Shown: positions 43,322 through 55,715 of the stretch, piece after piece
Layout: every line of letters starts with the position of its first letter
Position numbering within the stretch: position 1 is the first letter of the stretch
DNA from: Rugalucina vietnamica
Taxonomy: Eukaryota; Mollusca; Bivalvia; Lucinida; Lucinidae
Length of the DNA stretch: 64,000 bases
Direction: 5' to 3'
Assembly: GCA_964017185.1 (NCBI GenBank)
Contig: OZ024883.1
Location: 45,626,997-45,690,996 of the forward strand
Translations under genes and position numbers: made by a program
Notes under the pieces: model-generated
What the model was told of the DNA's origin: nothing
The model's database searches: none
What the model saw: only the letters and a program-made list of their open reading frames with translations

Positions 43322-45124
43322 GACTGGAGGACTCAAAGCAGACATCAATTCAGACAAAAGGGAGATGCAGTAAGTATTAAAAATTCCACCCGTTGCCTGT
43401 TCTTTAAATCGGATTGGGTTTTTGCAGAAGTTTCAGTGTCTCACTTTCCAACACGCCGAAATTTGTTGTCGGTAGTAATGGGCTTAACTCGCCATAGTGA
43501 CGCCCAATACTACTTCTGTCGTGTAACACATCATTTTAGTTTGCTTTTTGCGCTTCCCTAATATATTAGATCTGCAAGTGTAACTTCCCCAGTGAAACTT
43601 CCACAATCGTAAATGAAACGTTATAATTATGACATTGGTATGTCCAGAAAAAGTGGTTAATTACAGAACTATCCGTATACAGAATTGTTATGTCGGATAG
43701 AGATGTATGTATTTTTATATTTGTTTTCTAATTTAGGACCCTTCTAGAACGACTGGATATGTTAGATGATCTTGAACGCCGGCTCTTAGCCAAGGAAAGC
43801 CAGTTGCATCAATTAGACCCTCATAAATCTGCTTCAAAAGTGAAAGTCCACGAGCGTAAAGGTAAACCACGTTTTGTTTAAAGGCAACTGGAATATAGAC
43901 AAACCTCAGAAAATCTTCCACATGGGACTTCCCAGATTAGTCAATTCAATCGGAGTTATCAGCCAGATAAAAACAAAGTCGAGTTAGCACAGTTGTATCA
44001 CATTCTTCCTACTATAGCATTTGGGTATAATTTAGTCCGCTCGACAAAACAAAAGAAAAATGCTGAACTCCGGCTGTCAGATCTAGTCTGTGTAGCCCGG
44101 AACATACATGTATAGATTAAGGCAATTTGGCACTATCATAAGGACTTGGAAATGAACGGTCTCATCGCCTGGTTTGCACGTACTCCAAAATATGAATAGG
44201 GTCGTCAGTTAAAACGTTTAAAGTCATAAATGCATGAATGACTCGTATGAGTTTACAATGAAAGTCAACTCGAACTGGGCTTTATCTTTTTTAAAAGTCG
44301 CATAGAGATAATAAAAAAATGCCAGGCCTACTTTCAATGACCGTTTCGCACTTGCAGGCCACCATAATCTGAGAGGGGATGTCCGTGTAGCATTTACTGC
44401 CTCCCTGTCCAGTACCAAGAAAGGCCTTTCGACTGGGGGCACCATAGTGTTTGATGACGTCAACATTAACCTTGGCAGCGGTTACAGCAGTAGCAACGGT
44501 GTTTTCACGTGCACAAATAATGGGAATTATTTCTTCATGGCATCATTGATGTCAGGACCAACCAATAAAATCAGCGCTGAGATAGTGGTAGATGGCGTAG
44601 CTAAAGCAACTGTCTTCGCACAAAGTGGTAATAGTCTAAACTGTTTATAAGAATATACTTTACACCTGTATATCTAATGGTAAATCTAGACGGGATTCAA
44701 AGCTGGAAGCACCTTAAAACTATTCTCGCTTTTAGTGATACCCTTATCTTTTCAGAACAAGTAGGCCTACATTATATTTGTGTCTCTCAATTAACATGAT
44801 TAAGTCATTAAGAAGCGTTCTCGTATCTCTTAAAATAAAATGACACTAAGTTGGTGGACATTTTGATTTTTTATGCATTTAAAGGCTTGTTGGTGTTTTA
44901 TTAGCCCGTTGCTGAATGTATGTGCCATTGCCTTTATTTTGATTTATATTACTGTTACTGTTTCAGACGCCAACACGTTCAATGCCTAAAGTAGCAACTC
45001 TGCAGTGGCCCATTGTACAACGGGGCAAGTAGTATTCGTCCGAGTGAAAGATGGTACTTCTGTATATGGGGACAGTTCATCACGCCTCTCGCAGTTTACC
45101 GGATACCTGATTTGGGAAGACTAG
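43322..45124 (+). pseudogene. C1q-domain protein gene with in-frame stop
   Basis: Exons: 43322-43369 (acceptor CACTTTAG, donor TGCA/GTAAGT), 43737-43861 (acceptor AATTTAG, donor AAAG/GTAAAC), 44358-44627 (acceptor CTTGCAG, donor AGTG/GTAATA) and 44967-45124 (acceptor GTTTCAG, stop TAG). Phases agree. Exons 1-2 give a short coiled coil (LERLDMLDDLERRLLAKESQ); exons 3-4 give a C1q domain with VRVAFTASLS, GSGYSSSNGVFTCTNNGNYF and SSRLSQFTGYLIWED. Such proteins are secreted or membrane-linked lectin-like factors, expanded in bivalve immunity. TAA at 44987-44989 in exon 4 cuts off the last 45 codons of the domain, which stay in frame after it. No alternative acceptor of the right phase avoids it. 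The signal peptide exon is uncertain: an ATG at 43243 could start a hydrophobic leader in another frame if exon 2 began 15 bases later (43752). Confidence 0.75.
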
Positions 45125-45129
45125 TTTTG

Positions 45130-47510
45130 TCACGTTTGATGCTATATAAGTAAAGTCATGTCGTGTTTGTAATTTAAGTAAAGAAGCAAGCAATTGCATG
45201 TGGAGAGCAGTATTTGATGCAACTTTTATCAAACTTGACTAGAAAGTGGAACTTGAAGAACAGACTGACATTGTATTAGAAAGACCCTACTTATGGTATC
45301 ACAGTTATACTTGCATACACATTGTGAAAATTAAACTAAAAGACATCGGTGCATAGGCTTTTTTTTTCTAAGCAACGTTCCCTTGTTGTGTTAGAGGTGA
45401 TTTTGACTGAAAATAAATTATCCGAAAAAAAAAAAATAACCCGGAACCGGTGCATTCCTTTACCGAAATGGACCGAGTTGGTCTGATTACTGAAATGGAC
45501 ATTTGTATGTGTCCTTGGGTACTTTTTATTTAGATTTTGCAGACATGGTGGCCTAGAATATGCACAGACTGTGATAATTCCGAGAAGTACCGCAAAATTG
45601 TGTTCCATGCGATGGGATAGAAGCCTAGTAGGCTCAGGTCACTGGCACATTGCCAACACTTTACTCATTCCTATTTCTATTTGCACCTATGATGTACCTA
45701 TAATGTAGACTATCAGATTTCTATCAATGAGACCTCTGAACAATAGCCTCACCCCAGACCCCACCCCTATTGAGCTACGTTAAACCACCATGGGTAGCTA
45801 GTTTTGCTATTCTCAGATGAAACTAATCTCATGCAAACGACTCATATGACGATACTTGTTTATTTACTTTAACGCCTAATGCTACTTATAACACTGCTGG
45901 GAATCATGTGACCGCAAATGTTTCCATATACACCAAAATGTAAACAAATGACGTCATCAGTTTTGTTTTCTTTCCAAATAACTTCAAGATACGCCTGTTG
46001 ATTTTTATGCCACCTAGTGCATTCCATGGACAACCCTATTTGGAAGAATTTGAGCCATTGTTTGTGGCATTTCACCTGGCCAGTGTTTCAAACACTTCAA
46101 AAATTCACTTAAAATACGTTGTTACCCTACACACATAAGCTTTATTTCCTTCAATATCTTAAATATTAAATGTTAATCATTACATTGAAATTCATTACAT
46201 ACTGCTGTGGTATTATAAAAACGTGGGAAGTATTTTTCATAACGGATAAAACCAAATTCTGCAATTTTACGAGCAGATTACTTTGCTAGATACCATGTAC
46301 ACAGCAAACCAAATTGATTCCTTCCACACAAACAAATTGTGTTCTTATTTTCTGTCAGTTTAATATTAAATTTTAAGTAGATGAATTTTGGCTCTCTAAA
46401 ATTGATTAGGTCCAATACAATGACGGACATAGCCATGTTATCGCTAGTTCAGAAAGTACTAGATCATACAAACTGTGTGACTCTTTAACACTCATATCCA
46501 TCAATGGTTTTTTAAATGTTTCATGTTGAATACCTTTTTCTTTCTTCATTTTTTTATTTACTATACCCGACAAAATTAGAAACGTAATGATGCCATTAAC
46601 CAATTTTCCATAAAGCTCATAAGAATTAACAAAATTTTATGGATTCCATTTCATAGATATGCTATTCGCTCACACTTTTGAACAATGGGCAAAAACTGTG
46701 CTTCAAAAATTAGCCATCAACCAGGTGGGGGTCATATGTTACGTCACTTTAAAATTGCACCTTTTTTTACCCTCACTTTGGTATTTGCTTTAGATGTTTA
46801 GAATCTTTTGAGTACACTTCAACGACCCCAGACACACACTCTTTGCATCTTTTATTCTCATTTTGTTCAAACATGGACTCTTAAAGGGAAAGGCAAGGTT
46901 AAAACACAATGCATCTTAAATGAAAGTAGGTGCCTCTCTTAACAGTTTGGTACAAGTTTTATTAAAATCAGATGGATATTGAGAAAGTTGTGTTGGTTTG
47001 AATATACGTTAATTTCTGTTAAAAGATGCGGCCATCTTGGATATTCATTAGGCTTAATGCCGTCATAAAGTTCTACTTAAATATGCACAATTAATAATAA
47101 TGAAACCTTATTAATATTTTTCTGTTAATTTTTGTTACACTGGTTTGTACTATTGATTTACTATCAATTTTGGACGTATACTTCCATAAAAAAATTGAAA
47201 TATATATAGAATTTATTCATTGTTTATGGTTTTACAATTTTCTAATTAAATATTCACTTCGTTCCAAAACTTCAAATCATAATATCTCACTTAATCCTTG
47301 ACCGATTTGAACAAAATTTGCACCAAAATGTTTCTTAGATTTAAAAGGTATTGTCGTTGAACGTTCTCCTTTAAGGCTTGGTAGCTCTTGTTTTAACCCT
47401 AATTTAAACAAAAATGCTTACTGGAGCTAAACCGTATAAGCCATGAAAAGTTTTAGGCTAACTTTTATTAGCTGTACCGATCAAGAGCGATCAAATTAGA
47501 ACGATTCAAG
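45130..47510. other. no gene seen
   Basis: AT-rich sequence after the C1q gene. Short ORFs on both strands have no recognisable domain. Confidence 0.5.
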
Positions 47511-47517
47511 TGGGTAA

Positions 47518-48550
47518 TGATCAGGAAAAGGCGCATTCATAATGAAATTCCTATTGTTTATGAGAACACTGTTAGCGCAATGTCGGCGTTTAGTGTATGC
47601 AAAGCTTTTAGCGTCGTTTTGTTTTGATTTTCCAATAACGTTGCAAGCTGTAGAATCTTATTTTGTTTGTTTCTGCATAATTAAGTCCTAAAGCGGGTAA
47701 ACATATTGTTCATTTTTATTTTAAATTAGTTATGCGACAATTGATATACCCTAATTCGTGTATAAGGTTAATTACATGTGAAAATGGTTATTTCGCTGTT
47801 GATGACGTCGCATTAATATACGCGACGTCAGTGCAACGTTTGACATTAAACTGTGACGAAAAAGGCGGGAATATTGAACGGGTTTTCTCTAAATCTTCCA
47901 ACGCAATTCGATGACCCCCACTTTTTATTTCAACTTTTGAATGGTTACAGCGTTTCATATCTATTGGTTTGATTTAATTAAAATCATATGCGTAGTTTAG
48001 GAGATATCGCAAAAATACATAGTTTTTCCAGGTTTGAAAACATGGCGGGAAAGTTAATTTTGCTTGTAATCTCCTCTGAGTCAGTTTAAAAGCAAATAGT
48101 ATCAAAATTTAAGAAAATAACACTGATCGTATGTTTAAAGTGTTTATGCAAAAATAACACATATATTAAAACACATGTCCGCTACGAAAGCGATTTTCTG
48201 AGAAACATTAAAAAAGTTCTGATACCATGGAAACGAGGCCGGTGACATCCCACTTTTATTTCGATTTTAGTCCAAGGATACAATTATCTTGAAGCATGTG
48301 AAGTTTCATGAAAATCATATGCGGGAGTTTAATAATTATGTTTCCCATTAAGCCGAATGAGCAGCTATTTCCCAATAAGTGCAAAACAGTAACCCGAACT
48401 TAACCAAAACTATGAAAACGTACATAAGGTTCAAACAGCACGAAAATTCGACTCCAAAACATAAAACAAATAGAACCACAACAGAAGTATCGCCTTGGAA
48501 CAATCAGTAATACAAAAAAAATGCTGGGGGCCTTAAACCAGTTTTTAGAG
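47518..48550. repeat. diverged third copy of the 374-bp arm, interrupted
   Basis: GATCAGGAAAAGGCGCATTC at 47519 matches 3115 and TAAGCCGAATGAGCAGCTAT at 48351 matches 3215, in the same order and orientation as the left arm. About 790 extra bases lie between them here but only about 65 in the arm, so something inserted. The match ends near GGCCTTAAACCAGTTTTTAG. Confidence 0.65.
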
Positions 48551-49097
48551 TCTCTCAAAGACAAGTTCACACGCTTCTAAATTAATGCAAAAAGTATCAG
48601 TTAGCTTTTTACACATATCAAAAACTTCTCCTTACCTTTTTATACTCACTTTTGACATGTAAAAGCATAGACTTTTCTACCGTCAAGAGCGCCATGTGCC
48701 CCAGAAAATGAACATACGCACAGTTTAATTCAACAGTTCTTGGCAGAAAGTTTGCAGAATACGCACCAATTCTTCACATGTCAAAAATACACACGTGAAT
48801 CTTGGTACAGTTTTTATATATTAAAAAAAAGTTCTTCACAGATGTGATGAATACGTACAAATTCTTCACACGACAATGATAAAAACGTATTAAATTGGAG
48901 CATACATGATACCCAAAAACTTATCGAAACTGGCATACGCAAAATTAATGTCACATTTCTCAAAATTAATGTGGTGTACATGGGTGTAAAATTTGCGATA
49001 TGTTAAATGTGCGTGTCCGACATACCTGCATTTTACCTGTCGCAGTGCATCTAGTTTGAAAGTAGCTTGTCTGTTTCAGGTCATGCTTAATTTGCAT

Positions 49098-49179
49098 GTT
49101 ACGCGCATGGAACTTATTCGAAACGTATAAGACACACACCCGGGACACACCGAACTTCTAGAAAGTTTTTAAGCATGTT

Positions 49180-49232
<53 letters not shown>

Positions 49233-49750
49233 GGGGGGGGGGGGGTGGGGGGTGGGGGGGGGGCAAACGCGCCTTGAGCGCGCAGCGACTTACAGCGACG
49301 TATATCGACGTGCAACAAGCATACACCAAGCGTAAAAAAACGCGCGTTTAACGCGCTTCTAACGTGTCTCAAACGTGCTCCTGGCGTTTTTTTTTAATTT
49401 TACATTTTTGTCGACACGCCCGGTGCGCGTTTGGATTATACGCTAGTGTGTGACTGCTGTTTAAAATAGCAGAATAAGCCAACGCGCGCCGGGCGTGTTG
49501 ACAAAAATGTAAACTTTGAATGATTCAACCTACGTCAGGAGCACGTCGGAGACACATTAGAAACGCGCTACATGTGTGTTTTTGGTGTACGCTTGGTGTA
49601 CGCTGGGTGTACGTTGATATACGTCGCTAAAGGTCGGTGCGCGCTCTAGGCACGTTTGTGTTTAATCATGCTTAAAATTTTTCCAGAAGCTGGGCGTGTC
49701 TTGTGCAAATGTCTTTTACGTTTTGAATAAGTTCCATGCGCGTTACAGGC
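49098..49750. repeat. CpG-rich foldback, about 270-330-bp arms
   Basis: Left arm 49098-49430 and right arm 49482-49750 are inverted copies: GCGCATGGAACTTATTCGAA, AGCGACGTATATCGACGT, ACACCAAGCGTA and TTTTTGTCGACACGCCCGG have partners in the right arm. The spacer has ACGCTAGTGTGTGACTGCT, which recurs at 49988 and 50093. Dense in CGCG, ACGCG and GCGT words. Confidence 0.8.
49183..49263 (+). repeat. poly(T) 49 followed by poly(G)
   Basis: 49 consecutive T, then about 32 bases almost all G, inside the left arm of the foldback and absent from the right arm. The minus-strand ORFs with proline and lysine runs are produced by it and are not genes. Confidence 0.95.
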
Positions 49751-50180
49751 GCGTTGAATACGCTATGAACGCATCTGGCGCACGTGTTATGCACGCTAGT
49801 GTACGCCACATGCGTTTTCAGATTTTATGAGATATTGCTTCCGTAGCGTGCCCTAAGCGTTTGTGAGACGCGCGTTGAACGTTTGCTGTGCGCCTGTAGC
49901 ACATGCTTAGCGCGTCTGGGAAGTAACACAAACGTACTTCAACACTTTGAGATTTTTGTACGTCCGGCACACGTCTCAGTCAGGCGCTAATGTGTGACTG
50001 CTATAGCGAGTTAAAGGAACAAATTATTTTTATACGTCCAAAATCTAAAGCATGTTGAGAGTATTCATACGCCAGACGCGCGTTTGGGTTATACGCTAAT
50101 GTGTGACTGCTGATACATAACAAAGCCAGGAAAGCATTCAAAGATTTTCGTTCTCAATATTGAACAAAACCGAGAATGGC

Positions 50181-50181
<1 letters not shown>

Positions 50182-50215
<34 letters not shown>
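50182..50215 (+). repeat. poly(T) tract
   Basis: About 33 T, just before the MITE at 50236. Confidence 0.95.
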
Positions 50216-50216
<1 letters not shown>

Positions 50217-50235
50217 CATATTTTAGCTGCAATTA

Positions 50236-50554
50236 TGCACAAGTCATTTGTAACCACTGCTCATCCACCTACGGGGAAGGGCGGTGATTGTGGCATTTCT
50301 GCTTTCAGTGCCCTGCTATAAGCCTCACACACAGGGGGCAAACTGGGGGGTCAAAATTTTGCTCTTTGGCCTCACCTTAGAAATAGAAAATTGCCCTGGA
50401 GTAAGGATCCTAATGCATAAAAAACCTCGTAATTCCCCCTGCACTGCGGATACACTCGACAAGTAATTGCTCTGCACTTAAGCCCGGCTATCCCCCACCC
50501 TTCACCGTAGGTATGTGTGAAGGGGGGGGGCAATGGTTACAAAGGACTGGTGCA
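50236..50554. mobile_element. PIF/Harbinger-like MITE
   Basis: Left end TGCACAAGTCATTTGTAACC and right end (reverse complement) TGCACCAGTCCTTTGTAACC, with further pairing of CACCTACGG and CCGTAGGT. TTA flanks both sides, the 3-bp target typical of PIF/Harbinger elements. No coding content; the ORF of 60 codons is incidental. Confidence 0.75.
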
Positions 50555-51099
50555 TTAGCAATCAATACATTTATCGACGAAAGAATAGAAACATGGTGAT
50601 TTTTGTTTTAGTGTGGAGGGTACCAATCCACATTGCATGTGTATAGGGATGCAATGTCAATGATGTTGATTATCTTTTTTCATGTGGCACTTAGCATATT
50701 TCTGTAAAATGGAGGTAATTGTCCTTTGAAAAAAATGTTATTTTACCTCTAAGAAAGGACGCATTGTTGCTGGAAGAATGAATAAGACCCAAAATAAATA
50801 TTTGGTGTACATGGCAACAAACAATTTTGATGATGGGAATGAGGTGTTTACACAAACAAAACACTTTGAAAGATTAGCTCGCACATAGTTAAATAAATCT
50901 GATGTATCTGCATGGACTGGGCATATTCATCCATCATTATCCCTCAGCATTTGAAAGAAAACTCGATAGACTTACAAAGACCCGGTGGAAAATGGCGGCT
51001 TCTTGTTTACAATTTGCACATATCATAAACATTGCGTATCACGTGATTCCCAGCAGTGTATAAGATACATAATAAAATGATAAGTATAAATTGTCAATG

Positions 51100-51790
51100 A
51101 TTTCAATAGCCTCGGGTCACATATAAAAATGTCCTGCTTGACATTCATAATCTTTAAACAGAAATGTTTTCAATTCTTTTTGAAAGTATCTACTGACTCA
51201 CTCTGCCGGAGACTCAATGGTAATCAGTTCCAAAGTCTTTGCCCTACAGTGCTAAAACTTTTGTCACTGAAAGTCTTTATGGGACTTCGTGGCAGACCAA
51301 CGACGATTCAGACGATCATAATGTTCGTTGAGAAACTCTAGGAGTTAACAGCTCACACAAGTATTTTGGAGCATTTCCAACAGAACAGTTATACATAACA
51401 TCTTTAAGTTTATTCTTGCCTTGATAGGAAGCCAATGTAGGTCATATAATGATCTATAATGCCTGCCTTGAACTGTCATACCGGCTACAATTAAGAACAA
51501 GTTTGGCACACGTATTCTGAATGCATTGCAATTTAGCTAATTCACTCTGGAAAATGCTGGGAAATGCCATAAAGAATTACATTGCAATAGTCTAGGTGGG
51601 AAATGACTAATGACAGGCATAAGACCTCAGTGGCGTCCCTAGTAAGATATCTACGTATGCTCTTAATTGTGAAAAAGTTCAACATGGCAGATTGACATTT
51701 TCGTTTGATATGATCCTTGAAATCTAGATTGTCGTCGAGAAATGCGCCCAAATTAAATGCATTCAAAATACTCAGATACATTCGTAAATG
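51100..51790 (-). mobile_element. LINE fragment, post-RT region
   Basis: The minus strand encodes LGAFLDDNLDFKDHIKRKCQ and LVISHLDYCNVILYGI, the conserved end of CR1/L2-like reverse transcriptases, then a decayed continuation (NTCAKLVLN, YDSSRQAL, NAPKYLCELLTP) with stops and shifts. From 50560 to 51100 nothing is visible. Confidence 0.75.
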
Positions 51791-51799
51791 CCCGGAACC

Positions 51800-53570
51800 A
51801 CTCTAAATCTATCACTTCATAAGTCCCCTCTACCCTTTCCCCGCGGTGCCTTTATCAGGGATTTGGGGATCTGTGGGAGGAGAGTTATTTATTTTCAGGG
51901 AGGTGGGTAGCACTAGTGATTATGTTAGGGGAGTTTGGGAAAAAGCGCATATGTTTATAATGGGTATTTTAGGGAGCATGAGCAAAATAAGTTTATGATG
52001 ACGAAAAACAATGAGCAGGTCCAGGAATTGTTTTTTAGGGAAAATGGAGCAGAGACCCCGCCCCCTGGATTGGCCTCATTTATATAGTGCGCAGTTTACC
52101 AGTATTCGAGTTATCAAGTTAAGCAGTCGTCGAGAGGCATGTGTATTACTCAGTCCCGGTATATTTAATACAGCATATATGACTTTTTCTTCGTTTAACC
52201 CCCACTCACCACTTTGTTGTGAAACACAGTTGATTATGGTGGTAATTTTTGGGGAATAAATAATAATAATAAAAAAAAATGATGCACCCCGACACGAACT
52301 TCTAAAAACAATCCTTAAGTTGCATAATAAGAAAGTAAACATTGTAACATTGTAATGGATAAATATATACTTTCCTGTGCTTCAGACAACAAGTCTTAAT
52401 ATTTTTTTATTTTTATATATATATATATATATATTTTTTTATTTTATTTTATTTTATTTTTTTTAAGATGGTTTACGAATAAACTTCAAAACTTCAATTG
52501 TTATTTAAAAGTTATAATTAATTCATTTAATTGCAAATTAATGATTTAATGCATAAGCTGATAAGTAAGCGTGTTAGAAAATCTCATACTTTAGCCAATG
52601 CCTACCTATACACTATAATGGAAGGCAGAAGCCGTCAAAAGTCCCATTTTTAAATGAAACAGACAAAGTAGAAATGAACTAATTCATTTTCAAATAAATT
52701 TTCAAATGCGAGAAAAGGGTGAATTGTGTAGGAACTTCTGATCCAAAATAAAATTATGAAAGCGAATGTACAGAGGGTCGTGAATGTGTTTTATAAAACC
52801 AAGGATGAGTAGAAAATGTTTTAGGATTTTATAATAGCTTTGGGAGAAAAAGACTAACGTGTGGCTGACCCGTATTCTCCTCTACCCCTTTTTTCTTCTG
52901 GTGAAGACAGATGCAGCATGCCACTTACTTCGAAGCAGAACTTCATTTTATTGATAAGAGAGGGACTATTCTCCATTTTCATACATGCTGACTATCTTTT
53001 CTTTTTACTTTTGTGGTTTTTATTTATACAAAATGTACATCGATAAGAAATTTAGGTACCTAAGCATATATAAATACACCAGTTGACGCTAGGTTTTCAT
53101 TTTTACGAAACAAAATGGATGAGACATACTATGCTTGAACAAAATCACTAGCAATCTGACGTTTTTCACCTTTCTATCGTTTTACATGCCCTATGTGCAC
53201 TTCGTGAATTTGAAGAGACATAAACGTCATATGATTACACTCTGTGTCTTACCAGTGCCGAAAACATTGAGTGCAACGGTTATAGAGTGAACCTGCATAT
53301 ACATTCCCAGGCTATACTTTTGCTATGTATTGTAGATCCCATACATAGTTGATGACTTGCCTTGACAGTCTATGTGGAACCAGACTCATCTTCATCCGAA
53401 GTTCATCCTCCAAGAAACATAATACTGTGTCACGCCCTCTATATCGACAGAGCCTCCATGAGGACAGAGTGAGCGAGTGGATCAGAATACAGAAATTACA
53501 GAATACAAATTTTATTTATAGTCGGGCATTTAAACAAATAAACATTAGCTATGTATGGCTATTAACCGAC
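51800..53570. other. no gene seen; (TA)n and TTTTA repeats
   Basis: AT-rich. A (TA)n tract followed by TTTTA units is at 52405-52463. A stretch at 53340-53480 is open but has no recognised domain. Confidence 0.5.
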
Positions 53571-53574
53571 TTAA

Positions 53575-54440
53575 CTGAATGGTTTACTGGTGACACGCCA
53601 AATTGACAATAACTCACCAGGGGTGCGCGCCAGGAGGGAAATTAGTCCCTGGGTCTCACAAGAGATGCGAACTTGGACACACAGTCATCAGACATTGCAG
53701 CAGAGGAGATCAGAGAATCAGGGAAGTCAGTCAAGTCCCTGATAGTCTGTGGAAAGAAACTATTTTTGTACGCTTCTTTGCTAGCTGAAGGTATCTGAAA
53801 AGCCAAAGAGTGTTGATTTCTACAACGCATATTCTTCGTGATAAGGTCATCTGTGGGTATTCTGGCTTTATCCTTTAGACCTTTGTATAGCAATATAAGT
53901 CTACTATCCTTCCTCCTTTTCATAAGAGATTCCCATTTCAGTTGACCTAAAATGCCAGTCATGCTCCCATTTTCTAAAGCATAATTTCTAGTCTCAAACC
54001 TTGCCGTACGATTTTGGACCTTAAAGTCCTTTTCCAGTTCTTCCTGGAGGCCATGAGTGTGAGGGTCCCAAACTGAGCTTCCATATTCCAAGACCGGCCG
54101 CACCAGTCCTTTATAAGCTGCTTCTTTCACATCTGGGGGACAAGATTACAAATTTCTCTTCAAGAATCCGAGAGTTCTGTTAGCCTTTGTACAAACATTG
54201 GAAATATGAGTATTCCATTTCAAATCATTTGTGATAGTTACACCCAGGTATTGTATGCTTTCAACGTTTTCCAGTACAGTGCCCTCAAGGGTGTAGTTAG
54301 CCTGTATCTTACTAGACCGTTTATTCGTCAGCTGCATCATGTTGCATTGGGCGGGTTGAAATCTCATTCCCTATTTCTTAGCCCAACTGGCCCAACTGCC
54401 TAAACGATCAATGTCTCTCTGAAGATTTAATGATCTCGGA
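53575..54440 (-). mobile_element. 5'-truncated CR1-like LINE, decayed
   Basis: The minus strand encodes the post-RT region: CNMMQLTNKRSSKIQANYTL, YLGVTITNDLKWNTHISN, KEAAYKGLVRPVLEYGSSVW and LGQLKWESLMKRRKDSRL. TAT-to-TAA at the codon after RNL makes a stop that the 63-kb copy lacks, and nine extra bases follow ELEK. The 3' end is TTTACTGGTGACACGCCAAA. Confidence 0.85.
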
Positions 54441-54882
54441 AGACTTAATAGGTTTCCAGCCCAAAGTTTGAGTGTTTCTGGCGGCGTCTGTATTATTTGT
54501 ATAGACTATCTGCTGCATTCTCCGTAAAATTAAACATTTGATAAATGCAACAACATGGTGGGAACCTCTTGATGTTACCAGTGATCTATAATACTGTAAA
54601 TCTACTGTCCCTGATGTTACATACCCGCAGCTTAAATCAGTGTCAAAGGGGGAGGGGGTCATATTTTTTCAAAAAAAATATTTTGTCAGAAAACATATTT
54701 TTGCCATAGATAATCAAGAAAATACAACAATATGCTTATTGCAACCTAAATTTTGGGGTAGCAATGACTTATGCATGAATAACGGGTGTATCATCTTTCT
54801 CAGATTTATTACTATAGTAACAGGTCAGGTCAGTTTAACTGCTACTGTAACATGTAATCAGTACTACCTGTTGTCATGCGGT

Positions 54883-55106
54883 GCAGATGGGGCTCGTTAG
54901 CCTTGGAAGGCAACTCATCTAGGAGTTAAGCTAGTTCTCTACACAAACATCTAGCTGGGCAGGGGGAACTCATTAGTCTTGGTTGACAGTCCTCCTAGGA
55001 GTTTACAGGTCTCTAAACAAAACCTAAGAAAGGGTAGATGGAGCTCTTCAGCTGTGGCCAGCAATTCATCTAGGAGAAGGAAACTCCAAAATCAAACCTG
55101 TGTGTC
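54883..55106 (+). repeat. about 75-bp triplicated unit upstream of a LINE
   Basis: Three diverged units start GTGCAGATGGGGCTC, GGGCAGGGGGAACTC and GGGTAGATGGAGCTC (54882, 54957, 55032), each with CATCTAGGAG or CTCCTAGGAG. They lie 5' of the long LINE and are probably part of its 5' region. The segment 55107-55715 is LINE 5' untranslated sequence or flank. Confidence 0.7.
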
Positions 55107-55715
55107 TGGATATGCCTAGTCCAGATATGCAAAGACTGTTTCGGTAGATGGAGCGGAAGAAATCACCTGATTCAACGGTTCAGAAAGCGATACAGCAACA
55201 TGTTGTGGAACATGCAGAGCGTGACAAGGCACTAAAGATGTTACGGTCATCCACTGCATCCAAACCCAACACCAGACGTTTTGACCTGTGTCTTGCCTCT
55301 GGGCGCAGCTGGGCGAGGACTAGAGAGTGAGGTTGACGTTGCGCACCTATTCCTCACTATAATCCAATTTCATAGCGCATGTCATCTTATTTCTCAACAC
55401 ACAAGCACTTGCATACACAACAATTTCATCACACTTGCACCCACATACCTACAAAGTCCTGTAGCGATGGGCGAGTGGCGAGTGGCGAAGCAGCAGGTGT
55501 AGGACACACTGGGAGCTGTAGTTGCAGACCTGCACACAGGCGGCTCAGTTCTAATGGTCGTTTTCTGTGAGGAGAAGCAGTAAGCAGAATTCGGCAGTCG
55601 GCTGAGCGACTGAGCAGACCTATTTAGGACCGCACTGCTCACCCCCGTAGCATGGGGAAGGGGCTAGAAAAGATGCCCTAAACAATTGCCTGCTTCAAAC
55701 CCCCTGGCTGGTTAA

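Noticed and set aside
49114-49372. Minus-strand ORFs with proline and lysine runs
   Set aside because: They are translations of the poly(T)/poly(G) tract.
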